Source of the DNA: Candidatus Woesearchaeota archaeon
GTDB taxonomy: Archaea; Nanobdellota; Nanobdellia; Woesearchaeales; GW2011-AR9
DNA length: 64,000 nucleotides
Reading direction: 5' to 3'
Assembly (NCBI GenBank): GCA_018676855.1
Contig: JABHDY010000003.1
Span: 509,907-573,906, forward strand
Numbering within the stretch: the stretch's first letter is position 1; every line of letters begins with the position of its first letter. The position numbers were made by a program, and so were the translations under genes. The notes under the pieces are model-generated. The model did no database searches. It had not been told where the DNA came from and saw only the letters and a list, made by a program, of their open reading frames with translations. Below are positions 25,114 through 34,600 of the stretch, piece by piece.

Positions 25114-25293
25114 TTAGTTAGGACCTATAAATCCACATTCGTGACAGGTATATTTTGTTGCAATACTTCTGCAATTAGTACACCGTACAATCTCTTGATT
25201 GCTACATTTTGGACATTTGAAGATAACACTTGCTTTATCATTAACGACCTTTTTCTTACATGAACTACATATTTTGCTTTCCATTGTTACCAT
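25114..25293 (-). CDS. Small zinc-ribbon protein (HVO_2753-like) upstream of aEF1B
   Basis: 59 residues read directly from the reverse strand: four C-x-x-C/H knuckles (CSSC, CPKC, CTNC, CHEC) and terminal GFIGPN. Small archaeal proteins of this type have two zinc sites and are typically encoded next to aEF1B. An alternative ATG is at 25284. It is 15 bases upstream of the aEF1B gene. Confidence 0.85.
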   Translation of the reverse strand: MVTMESKICSSCKKKVVNDKASVIFKCPKCSNQEIVRCTNCRSIATKYTCHECGFIGPN

Positions 25294-25310
25294 ATCATTC
25301 TGTAGATTCT

Positions 25311-26408
25311 TTATAAATCTTTTTGCGATTGAATAGTTGTTCCCTCAACTTTATATCCAATATTGAGAAATTTTTCTACAATATACATGTTAGTTTTTGC
25401 ATGATTACTTACATCCCGCACGTTGATTTGTGAACCAGGAAGAATTCCCATAAACATGATTAATTGGTCTGCTAGATTTCTATCAACAGAAGCACCTGAA
25501 TCAATTTCTTTTTGGAGGTCTCTTGCAGCTTCTTTTCCTATCTCTTCTGACGTTTTTCCTTTTTCTATCAGTGCACTACTTCCAAGACGAGTAGGATTAT
25601 CAAAATCAATACTATCATTAGTACTATACAACGCCCATAATAACAATTCGCCCCCAACACTTTGGGTCTTCGCATAATCAACGCGTATTTGTATTGGCAC
25701 TTCATACTTTTTCAATTCTCTCTCAGTAGATTGTGTAATTCGTTCTCCAACTTTTTTAGTTTCCAATTCAGATGAAACATTTACAATACCTTTAATTTGT
25801 TCTAAATTTCCTTGCGTAACAAGATCAATTTTTGGTACTTTTAACTCAATTTCTTCTAAGAATTGTTGAACAGTATCAAAATTGTTTAATTTAATTTTTG
25901 GCGATATTTCTACTTGTACTTCTCCTCCACCTTTTGGGTAATATCCACGTTTGAGAACTTTTAATTCAATCTTCTCTGCAAACTTTGCTACATGTGGAAG
26001 AAGTACATTTTGAAGGTAATCAACTGAAGCTTGCCATTTCCCGCATGTTCCACCTTTAATATGTAATGTTACTTTGCTTGGTGCGAAAAGTGAAGGAAGA
26101 ATTAGTGCTTGGAGGAGTAGTGTTATGCTTCCTGCTGTTCCAATATCAATATCATATTTACCACTTTTAATTTTTCCAGGTTTGAAATGAAGTTCCGTCG
26201 ATCCAATATCAACATCATTAGTTTCTGCATTACATAATTGTGTAAGAGCTTTAATTGCGTGTAAATGTTGCGCTTTTAATCCTGGGTTTGGCCGTCCTGC
26301 TCTGATATTGTTCACAGTAAACTCTTTTCCAGTGAGTGAAGATAGTGCTAATGCTACTCTTGTTAGGGACCCTCCCCCTTCTCCATATGAACCGTCTAAT
26401 TGTATCAT
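25311..26408 (-). CDS. rtcA: RNA 3'-terminal phosphate cyclase
   Basis: 365 residues. N-terminal LDGSYGEGGGSLTR, RAGRPNPGLKAQHL, the RYYPKGGGEV-type block (RGYYPKGGGEVQVE) and C-terminal SNHAKTNMYIVEKFL with the catalytic His that is adenylylated. RtcA makes 2',3'-cyclic phosphate ends on RNA. It lies 54 bases from the intron-containing tRNA-Trp, divergently arranged. Confidence 0.95.
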   Translation of the reverse strand: MIQLDGSYGEGGGSLTRVALALSSLTGKEFTVNNIRAGRPNPGLKAQHLHAIKALTQLCNAETNDVDIGSTELHFKPGKIKSGKYDIDIGTAGSITLLLQALILPSLFAPSKVTLHIKGGTCGKWQASVDYLQNVLLPHVAKFAEKIELKVLKRGYYPKGGGEVQVEISPKIKLNNFDTVQQFLEEIELKVPKIDLVTQGNLEQIKGIVNVSSELETKKVGERITQSTERELKKYEVPIQIRVDYAKTQSVGGELLLWALYSTNDSIDFDNPTRLGSSALIEKGKTSEEIGKEAARDLQKEIDSGASVDRNLADQLIMFMGILPGSQINVRDVSNHAKTNMYIVEKFLNIGYKVEGTTIQSQKDL

Positions 26409-26462
26409 TCTCTATATAAAACAATAAACTTAATAAAAAACTTTACTTTTTAAGGTTATTGT

Positions 26463-26586
26463 GGGGACGTAGTATAACCTGGTTAGAATAGGGGCCTCCA
26501 GTGATGGAGGGTTGAGCGCAAGCAATGACAAAAACCTTTCCCGAAGTAAGCCTTAGATCCGTGTTCGAATCACGGCGTCCCCACCA
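26463..26586 (+). tRNA. tRNA-Trp (CCA) with 47-nt intron; 3' CCA encoded
   Basis: Acceptor GGGGACG/CGTCCCC, T arm CCGTG-TTCGAAT-CACGG, discriminator A and an encoded CCA (26584-26586). Removing 26502-26548 gives an anticodon stem GGGGC/GCCTT (two G-T wobbles) with loop CTCCAGA, anticodon CCA. The splice bulges AG|T and TA|A flank a short exon-intron helix and the intron has its own GGTT/AACC-based stem. The D stem is weak. It is the only tRNA of the four in the window with an encoded CCA. Confidence 0.88.
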
Positions 26587-26597
26587 TTCTCCAAAAC

Positions 26598-26606
26598 TAT
26601 TATAAA
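26598..26606 (+). promoter_or_regulatory. TATA box of the permease gene
   Basis: TATTATAAA lies 23-31 bases before the ATG at 26629 (leaderless). Confidence 0.6.
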
Positions 26607-26628
26607 CACTAAATAAAGTATTCTTCTC

Positions 26629-27810
26629 ATGTACAAAAAAAGGGGTGCTCCTATAGAGTATAAAGGATTCTTTGGTCGGCATAGGGTGGCCATTGCCGCA
26701 ACAACTTTATTAGGAACAATTGTTGGTGCAGGAATTCTTGGCATTCCGTACGTTATTGCTCAGACAGGAATTTTGTATGGGTTCATTCTTATTGTATTGC
26801 TTGGCATCATGTATCTTTTTTTGAACTTGTTTCTTGGAGAGGTTGTTCTAAGAACAAAAACGCAACATCAACTTACAGGTTATGCTGGAAAATATCTCGG
26901 TAAATGGGGAAAACGTATATTTACAGTTTCGATGCTCATAAGTTTGTATGGTGCACTAACGGCCTATTTAATTGGTGAGGGAGCAACCCTATATTCAATA
27001 TTTAAATTCGGTACACCATTATTATACACGTTAATATTTTTTGTAGTAACATTTTTTATTGCATACAAAGGTGTTAGAGCAACGGGCAAAGCAGAACTTA
27101 TTTTGATATCTTTATTATTGTTTATCATTGTATTGATTGGCATTATTTCCTTTAGAGACATTAATGTAAGTAATTTAACTCATATGGATATTTCCAAATT
27201 CTTTATCCCGTATGGTGTCATTGTCTTTGCATTTCTCGGCCTACCCGCTATACCTGAAATGCAGGAAGAATTGGGTCGAGAGAAGAAGAAATTTAAGATG
27301 GCTATCATTCTTGGATCTATTTCTCCAATTGTTATTTATTTGTTATTTACTCTTTTTATTGTCGGTATTGTTGGTTTAGACAATTTTAATATTTTGGGAC
27401 CAAATGAAAGAATAGCAACGATTGCGTTAAGTATGTTTTCTAATCCTATTCTTGGTATTCTGGCAAATATATTGGCAGTGTTGGCAATGTTTACATCATT
27501 TTTAACGATAAGTTTAGCATTGATAGAAATGTACCATTTCGATTATCATTTTCCGAGAAGTGTTTCTTTAGGTTTAGTATTTTCATTTCCGTTGATTTTT
27601 GCCGTATTGAACCTTGCAACATTCATAACAGTTTTGGGATTGACAGGAGCAATCGCGGGAGGAATAGAAGCTATATTGGTAATTTTAATGTTTTGGAAAG
27701 CTAAAACATTAGGTAATAGAAAACCAGAGTATACCATTTCTAAAATGAAAGCGTTAGGATTCTTTATGATGTTATTGTTTGCATTCGGCATTTTATATCA
27801 GTTCTTATAG
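26629..27810 (+). CDS. Amino acid permease-like transporter (AAAP/APC superfamily)
   Basis: 393 residues with about 11 membrane helices. Helix 1 carries TTLLGTIVGAGILGIPYV, the unwound GxGxxxxP-type motif of LeuT-fold amino acid carriers, most like the tryptophan/tyrosine permease branch. Conserved GLPAIPEMQEE lies after helix 6. The substrate cannot be told from sequence. The adjacent tRNA-Trp gene is not evidence of specificity. Confidence 0.8.
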   Translation: MYKKRGAPIEYKGFFGRHRVAIAATTLLGTIVGAGILGIPYVIAQTGILYGFILIVLLGIMYLFLNLFLGEVVLRTKTQHQLTGYAGKYLGKWGKRIFTVSMLISLYGALTAYLIGEGATLYSIFKFGTPLLYTLIFFVVTFFIAYKGVRATGKAELILISLLLFIIVLIGIISFRDINVSNLTHMDISKFFIPYGVIVFAFLGLPAIPEMQEELGREKKKFKMAIILGSISPIVIYLLFTLFIVGIVGLDNFNILGPNERIATIALSMFSNPILGILANILAVLAMFTSFLTISLALIEMYHFDYHFPRSVSLGLVFSFPLIFAVLNLATFITVLGLTGAIAGGIEAILVILMFWKAKTLGNRKPEYTISKMKALGFFMMLLFAFGILYQFL

Positions 27811-27901
27811 ACTTTCATAATATTTATAATATTACAATATAGACACGTTCTACAGACAAATTATTTAGTTACTACTCAAAACTAATGAAATTATAGAAAT
27901 G

Positions 27902-27909
27902 TTTATAAA
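27902..27909 (+). promoter_or_regulatory. TATA box of the envelope operon
   Basis: TTTATAAA overlaps the first possible ATG (27899), so the gene more likely starts at 27953 with transcription from ~27932. Confidence 0.6.
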
Positions 27910-27952
27910 GTGGTTATTATTCTTGAGTGGTGTTGGGGGTTTAATAGTAAAT

Positions 27953-30388
27953 ATGGTATCAAATTACGATTGGAAAGCAAATAATAAAGTTGTTGATGTA
28001 CAAAGAGCTCGAAATTTAATTAGAGATTATAATCCTAGTTTACAAACATCTTCTCCTGGAGAGATTCAATTATGGGCACAAGATTCTTTAGGTGTTATCA
28101 TTTCTGATGATGGTGTTCGTGATAAGAGACGTATGGATGCAGGAGAACAATCAAATCAAGCATTTATGACCCCTCATAGATTTTCTGTTCGTGTTAAATT
28201 ATTCTTTGGAGAAGACATTTCTCCATATGAACTTCTAAAAGCTCAAGAAGTTACTCCCTCAAAAGAAGTTGTTGGAAATGCTCTTCAAAATAGAATGTCT
28301 CCTGATGTTCATTATCCTGGACTTACTGAACAATATATAGAAGAAATATCTCAACAAAAACCAGATTCTGTTGTACGTCGTCTTGACCTTATTTACGGAA
28401 TTCAACCTGAACAACTTGCAGAATGTCCTGGAGCTACTGCGAATTATACTTCTATTGTAGAAGCTCGTGTTTTACTAACGGGCGAATCTCGTGAAGAGGC
28501 TTCAAAATCAGTAAATAATGAAGGAATTAAAGAAGATGGAATACATGCTGTTCATGGTAATGATTTTTTAACGAACGGCGATTTATTAAGTTATATCACT
28601 AAATGGAGAGAAGACGGTTCTGCTCCACTACCAGCTATAGAACAAGTTTTAGGAAGGCCTCAAGAACCTGAACCTGAACCGCTTAGAATTGAACAAGTTC
28701 GGGGAAGAATTGCAACACCTGATATTGCTCCTACACCACAATATACTCCTGACCTTTTAGCTGTTGATCATAGAATATTACGGGACAGATTAAAAGATGA
28801 AGGTTTTGTGTTCTCAGATCCTGAATTTGATGCTTATATTCATGAAAGTCAGATGGTAATATTTGGTGACTCTTTATATCAATCAGTTGGATTCCCAGAA
28901 AGTGGTTCTCTTGAGAATCATGGAATTCATAAAAGTCATTTAGATGAGCTTGTAAAAGGGTATGTTGAAAGTCATAAACCATTACCTGTTAGTTCAATAC
29001 CTTCAATCCCTCTTGAAACTTTTGGACCAAAACCTAGAGGTCCAGTTGAAATTAAACCCCGTTCTGTTTCAAAACCTAAGATTCAAGGAGAAGAAAGGGT
29101 TATGATACCTGCTGTACAAGAATCTGACGTGTATACTCCTGCACCAAAACTATCTGAATTAGTAACTGAAGCTGTAGAACAGGGTGGATACGCAAGAGCA
29201 AAAACAGAATTTGAACAAGAAATTATTGGTTTAAGGGAAGAACTTAATAGAAGTACAACTCAACTTGTAGATTTAGAGACTTACCAACGTGAAGCTGCAA
29301 GAGTTCCAGGTTTAACTTTACAATTGGAAGAACTTGCCGAAATTAATACAGAAAAAGAAAAAACTATTGGAAGAAAGAATTGGGCACTTGCTGCGTATCG
29401 TTCTTTAAATGTTTCAGTCCGTACAGCTTTATTTACGTTAGCAGGATCAGCAGTTGCTTTTGTTGGTGCTCAGATTCATAATGATTTTAGTTATAATGCT
29501 TTAGTGAGAGAAAGTACAGAATCTTCTGCAGAATTAATACAACATTATGAAAGTGATAGAGAACGTTCCGCTATTGATATTCTGAATTTAGAAAATAGAA
29601 ATGGGGAACTTACAACTGAACTTGGAACTACCAAGAAAAGCCTTGCAGAAGAAGAACGCCGTGCAGAAAAAGCAGAAAAAGTTGTACAAGGATTATATGA
29701 CCTTGCTCTTGAAAGAGATAGAAAAATACAATCATTAAATATTCAATTAGAAACTTTTAAAGGAACCGATGAAGCTCGTGAAAAACTTTCTGGAAAAGTT
29801 GCTACTTTAGAAACTGAGTTACAAACTGTCAGAGATCAATATCAAACACAAAGTGCTCAATTAAAAGCATCTAAGGAATCATACAAATTATCTGTTGCTG
29901 AGCGAGATTTATTGAAAATAGATAATGAAGATTTGACATCTGCAAACGATGTTTTAATCAGCGCATTTGATGTTGATACAGAATTGATTGAAGGGTATGA
30001 ATTAGATTTGGCTAATGCAAATGGTTTGTTACAAGAAGCTGAAGTATTAGACAAAGTACAGGAGGAAGATATTGATGATCTTACACTGTTAGTTCGGGGC
30101 CTTGAATCAGATATTACTAAAAAAGATTTTGCATTTGGTGCTCAACAAGAATTGTTTGATTCAACAGTTACTAGCTGGACACAAAAATACCAATTATTAG
30201 AGGGCGGAGTTGCAAAATTAAAACAGGACTTAAAGGATGCTCATAAAGCTACTTTGGACGAGACAGCTTCTTGTGAAGAAGACAGAAATAAATTGGAAAG
30301 AATGAGATTACGATGGCGAGATGAACAACGACAAACAACACCAGAAGCACCTCACGTTCCCCAAAAAACTCGACCAATTGATATTTAA
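27953..30388 (+). CDS. Large coiled-coil membrane protein, unknown function
   Basis: 811 residues from ATG 27953. The N-terminal ~270 residues look globular with several YxPxL-type segments. Residues ~200-420 include Pro/Glu-rich linkers and repeated ~70-residue units ending in KP/RP-rich stretches. A coiled coil (~425-480) leads into a single membrane helix (TALFTLAGSAVAFVGAQI, ~490-508), followed by ~270 residues of near-continuous coiled coil and a polar tail. No known domain recognised. It is the first gene of an operon with the barrel-like and adhesin-like genes. Confidence 0.75.
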   Translation: MVSNYDWKANNKVVDVQRARNLIRDYNPSLQTSSPGEIQLWAQDSLGVIISDDGVRDKRRMDAGEQSNQAFMTPHRFSVRVKLFFGEDISPYELLKAQEVTPSKEVVGNALQNRMSPDVHYPGLTEQYIEEISQQKPDSVVRRLDLIYGIQPEQLAECPGATANYTSIVEARVLLTGESREEASKSVNNEGIKEDGIHAVHGNDFLTNGDLLSYITKWREDGSAPLPAIEQVLGRPQEPEPEPLRIEQVRGRIATPDIAPTPQYTPDLLAVDHRILRDRLKDEGFVFSDPEFDAYIHESQMVIFGDSLYQSVGFPESGSLENHGIHKSHLDELVKGYVESHKPLPVSSIPSIPLETFGPKPRGPVEIKPRSVSKPKIQGEERVMIPAVQESDVYTPAPKLSELVTEAVEQGGYARAKTEFEQEIIGLREELNRSTTQLVDLETYQREAARVPGLTLQLEELAEINTEKEKTIGRKNWALAAYRSLNVSVRTALFTLAGSAVAFVGAQIHNDFSYNALVRESTESSAELIQHYESDRERSAIDILNLENRNGELTTELGTTKKSLAEEERRAEKAEKVVQGLYDLALERDRKIQSLNIQLETFKGTDEAREKLSGKVATLETELQTVRDQYQTQSAQLKASKESYKLSVAERDLLKIDNEDLTSANDVLISAFDVDTELIEGYELDLANANGLLQEAEVLDKVQEEDIDDLTLLVRGLESDITKKDFAFGAQQELFDSTVTSWTQKYQLLEGGVAKLKQDLKDAHKATLDETASCEEDRNKLERMRLRWRDEQRQTTPEAPHVPQKTRPIDI

Positions 30389-30402
30389 TGGAGGATATAC
30401 AA

Positions 30403-31623
30403 ATGTCACAAAATTCAAAACATACACTTGGAAAAACAATTGCTGGTCTTATGGCAGCAACAGCTCTTACTGTTGGAGTAGGAGAAGAGGCAGAAGCAAA
30501 GAGATACACATTATCACCCTCAGAAAAAGTAGCTATTGCTGCAATAGAAGCTGATCCACGATATAAAGGAAAGATTACTGTTAAAGAGTGTGAAAATCCT
30601 GGAGAGGTTCACGGTTTAGATATTCAGAAAAGAGACGGAGATGAATTTTGGTACTTACTTGAATGTAAACCACGAGGAAAGGGTTTACCGGATGGTGTTA
30701 TGTTTAGTGAAGGTTCTATAGAATTATGGTTACGTCATGCTGGATATTCTCCTAATGATATGCATGATAAATTAATGACATGGGAACATAAACGAGGACA
30801 TTATTTTGTTCCTGATGCAGACTTTGCAGATTTACAAAGACGTATGAAAATAGAACATGGTAGGTTAGGTATTGTTGAAACTGGTTTAGATGATCTTGCT
30901 GGAAGAACAACAGAATTAGAAACAACACAGAAATTACAAGATATGTTATTAGATGAACATGGAAAAAAAATACATGAACTTGGAAAAAAATCTACTGACT
31001 TACAAAAGAAAACAGACGATTTAACAAGACAAGTTGACCGATTATACGATGGAGATATTCGTGTTTATGGTGCAGTTCGTGGAGGAGCAACAGGAAAAGG
31101 AGATCTTTTACTATCAGGAGATGTTCATGTAAAAACACAGTTCCTTGCAGATCATATTCGTGCAGGATTAGATGTTAGTGCAGGAATACTTGATGTACAA
31201 ACAGCAGATGATTCATACACACGAACAACACATGAAGGTCAAGCAGTTACGATTGACGATTCTTCACGAGATACATTATTATTTAGAACTGGTGCTTGGT
31301 TAGAAGGATGTTATAATGGTATTTGTGCAATGGTTGGTGGCGGTGCAGGCATTGTTGATAGAAAACAAGCTCGTACAGATACAATTGCAGGAACTTCAAA
31401 AAAACATTGGACAGGAAGTACCAAACCTGAAGGATACGGTAAAGTAGCAGTTTCAGTTGAAGGAGACGCATACAAAGTTTCTGCTGGAGCAGAACATTCA
31501 GACGTTTTAGGTACTAGGGGAGTTGTTTCTGGAGCCGTTAGAGTATCTGATAAACTTACAATTACAACTGAACATAAAGCTGGTAAAGCTGGATATAGTG
31601 GAACTGTGGGGGTTCGATTTTAG
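30403..31623 (+). CDS. Secreted protein with coiled-coil stalk and beta-barrel-like C-terminus
   Basis: 406 residues from ATG 30403, chosen for GGAGG at 30391 (an in-frame ATG at 30388 overlaps the upstream stop codon). A signal peptide ends near AEA-KRY (~residue 33). Residues ~146-215 form a coiled coil; ~217-406 are alternating polar/hydrophobic strands rich in Gly (RVYGAVRGG, HIRAGLDVSAG, YKVSAGAEH, TVGVRF). The chain ends in an aromatic Phe preceded by alternating hydrophobics, like the C-terminal strand of bacterial outer-membrane barrels. Such a barrel in an archaeon is an inference from pattern. Confidence 0.65.
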   Translation: MSQNSKHTLGKTIAGLMAATALTVGVGEEAEAKRYTLSPSEKVAIAAIEADPRYKGKITVKECENPGEVHGLDIQKRDGDEFWYLLECKPRGKGLPDGVMFSEGSIELWLRHAGYSPNDMHDKLMTWEHKRGHYFVPDADFADLQRRMKIEHGRLGIVETGLDDLAGRTTELETTQKLQDMLLDEHGKKIHELGKKSTDLQKKTDDLTRQVDRLYDGDIRVYGAVRGGATGKGDLLLSGDVHVKTQFLADHIRAGLDVSAGILDVQTADDSYTRTTHEGQAVTIDDSSRDTLLFRTGAWLEGCYNGICAMVGGGAGIVDRKQARTDTIAGTSKKHWTGSTKPEGYGKVAVSVEGDAYKVSAGAEHSDVLGTRGVVSGAVRVSDKLTITTEHKAGKAGYSGTVGVRF

Positions 31624-31626
31624 AAA

Positions 31627-34600
31627 ATGAAATTAACAACATTATTACTTGGAATGCTTATGCTTGTGTTGGTATTACCCTTCGCAAGTGCAAATGATGC
31701 TAGTGTTATAACATACTGGCTAGACAATGGTCAAAATGCTGGAGCAGGAGCACGGACAGTATTTGAAGGAGAGACAGTTAATTTCAAAGTTTATGCCGAT
31801 CCATGTTACAATTATAATGATTGTCGAGACATGGATTTGAGAGGAGTTATCCTTGACGAAAACAATAATGTAGTTGAAGAACTATTTAATTATAATAATT
31901 TGAGAGAAGTATTTGGCGATGATGAAACATCAGTATTTTCGTTTACTCCACAAACAGAAGGTACATACTATGTTGTTGTTGATACAGATGGTGCACAAAA
32001 TGCAGTTTGTGAAAACGAAAATAGTTGTTCAGTATTAGAATTATCAGTTGAAGAAGTACCACCAGTTCCAGAAGAAATTGTATGGGGTTGTACAGATTCT
32101 ACAGCAATAAATTATGATTCAGGGGCAAATAGAGATAATGGTTTTTGCAATCACAATCCTAGAATAGTTGTTATGGGACCACCAGCATATGATGATGTTG
32201 ATGGAGTTTATTATTACGATGGAAACATTGGTCGAGAATTTTATGTTAGACTTCGAGGACTAGATCAAGAACAAACAGACCTTACGTTTGCATGGAATCA
32301 TGCTGTTAATGGTGAAGGTAGCACCCCTCGTGGATTTACAATAGAGAACACTGACAATAGTAGAAATGGGTATTTTAGATGGACACCAACAACAACAGGA
32401 ACATTTGCCGCTAATATCATTTTAAACGATGGGTATGGTGGACAAGATACACAAATTGTTGTATTTACAATTGGCAATCATGCTCCAACATTAGACGTTA
32501 CTCCTGAACCTGATATGGAAACTATAAATCTGTGGAAATATGACGTTTATACAAATGAAGAGATTGATCTTGCAATAACCGCACATGATGTTGATAATGA
32601 CGAACTTGACATGTCTATTCAATGGACAAATGAATATGAACATCCTGGACTTGACTTTTCATACGGAGATGATTTAATTAATGTTCAATGGACACCTGAA
32701 GAATCTGGTGAGTATGGATTTATTGTTCGTGTGACAGATGGTAAAGTCTTTACAGAAAAAACCGTTGTGTTTAATGTTCTTAGTCCACAATTATTAGTAT
32801 ATCCAGTACAAGATTATTCTTTAACTGAAGAGTCTAACGCAGTATCATTTACACTTAACACTGCACAATTTAATCCGTTTAATGATGATGTGACATATGA
32901 TGTTCGTGTAGAACGTGAGGAATGTACAGGATTTTTCTGTGTTCCAGATAGATTCCGTGAATTGTTCTTACCAAGCGAAGCAGAATTTGATTCAGAAACT
33001 GGAGAATTTACATTTACACCAACGTACGATACTGTTGAACATCCAGACGAACACATTGAATACACATTCAAATTCCGTGCACAAGATGGATATCAAGAAT
33101 CTGAATGGGTAGAATCAACCATAAATATTGGTGATGTTAACAGAGAACCAGTTGTTGAACTATTATATCCTACAACTCTTTTGGTTGGGGAAGAAGGAAG
33201 TTTCGGCGCAATTATTGTAGAAAATGATGCAGACGGAGATGACCTTCGATTCATTTGGAACTTTGATGACATGGACGATTTATTTGGTCAGTATGTTGAT
33301 TATACATTTACTGTTGCAGGTGAACATTATGGAACTTTATTAGTTGACGATGGATTCGGTGATGTACTTGAATTTTCTTTTACCGTTATGGTAGAAGAAG
33401 AACCAGTAATTATTGTTCCAGTAAATCATGTTCCTACAATTAAAGGAATTACTGATAAAGAAGTTATGGAAGGTGAAACACTTGTCTTAAATATTGATGC
33501 ACGAGACGAAGATAACAGGGATACGTTATCGTACGAAATGCAACTTGTTGGACCTGTTAGTGAAGTTATGCAATCTAGTGGTTCATTTGATTCAGAAACT
33601 GGTAGATTTACGTTTACACCTAACTTTGACTTTGTTGCACATCCAAATTTAGAACGATCATTTGATGTAGAATTCAGAGCAGTTGACAATCATGGCGAAG
33701 CAACTGAATGGCAAGACGTAACTATTACTGTTATTGATGTTAATAGAAATCCAGAAATTATAGAATTTAACGTTCCAACAACAGTTATTATCGGAGAAGA
33801 ATTTGACGTTTCAGGAAATGCAGAAGATGCAGATAATGATGACCTTACCTATGAATGGATTTTTGCAAACGATGTAACTACAGAGAAAGAAGGTCAAGAA
33901 GCAACTCATACATTTGATCATTTAGGAGATTTTAGTGTTACTCTTAACGTCTATGATGCATTTGGTGGTTCAGATTTTCAAATAGTAATTCTTACTGTAG
34001 AAAATGAACCTGTTTGTAATCCTGCTGAAGTTGATAATGCAAATGTAGCTCCGTACCCAGAATGTACAGTAACTTGTAAAAAAGATTTTCATATGGAACG
34101 AGGCATTTGTGTAGCAGATCCTGACCCAGTTCCAGAAGTATGTGATCCTGCAGAGGTTGAGAATGGTCATGTAAGTTCATATCCAGCATGCGGAATTATG
34201 TGTGATAGAGGATATTACTTAGAGGGTACCGTTTGTATAGAAACTCCTGTACCAGAAGTATGTACTCCTGCTGATGTTGACAATGGTGACGTAAGTGCGT
34301 ACCCAGAATGTACAATCACGTGCGATACAGATTATCATCTTGAAGATAATACATGTGTTCAAGATATAGTACCTAATGTATGTACTCCTGCTGAAGTTGA
34401 TAATGCAAATGTTGCTCCCTACCCTATGTGTACAGTAACTTGTAAAAAAGATTTTCATATGGAAAGAGGTACATGTGTTGCGGATCCTGACCCAGTTCCA
34501 GAAGTATGTGATCCTGCAGAAGTTGCTAATGGTCATGTAAGTTCATATCCAACATGCGGAATTATGTGTGATAGAGGATATTACTTGGAGGGTACTGTTT

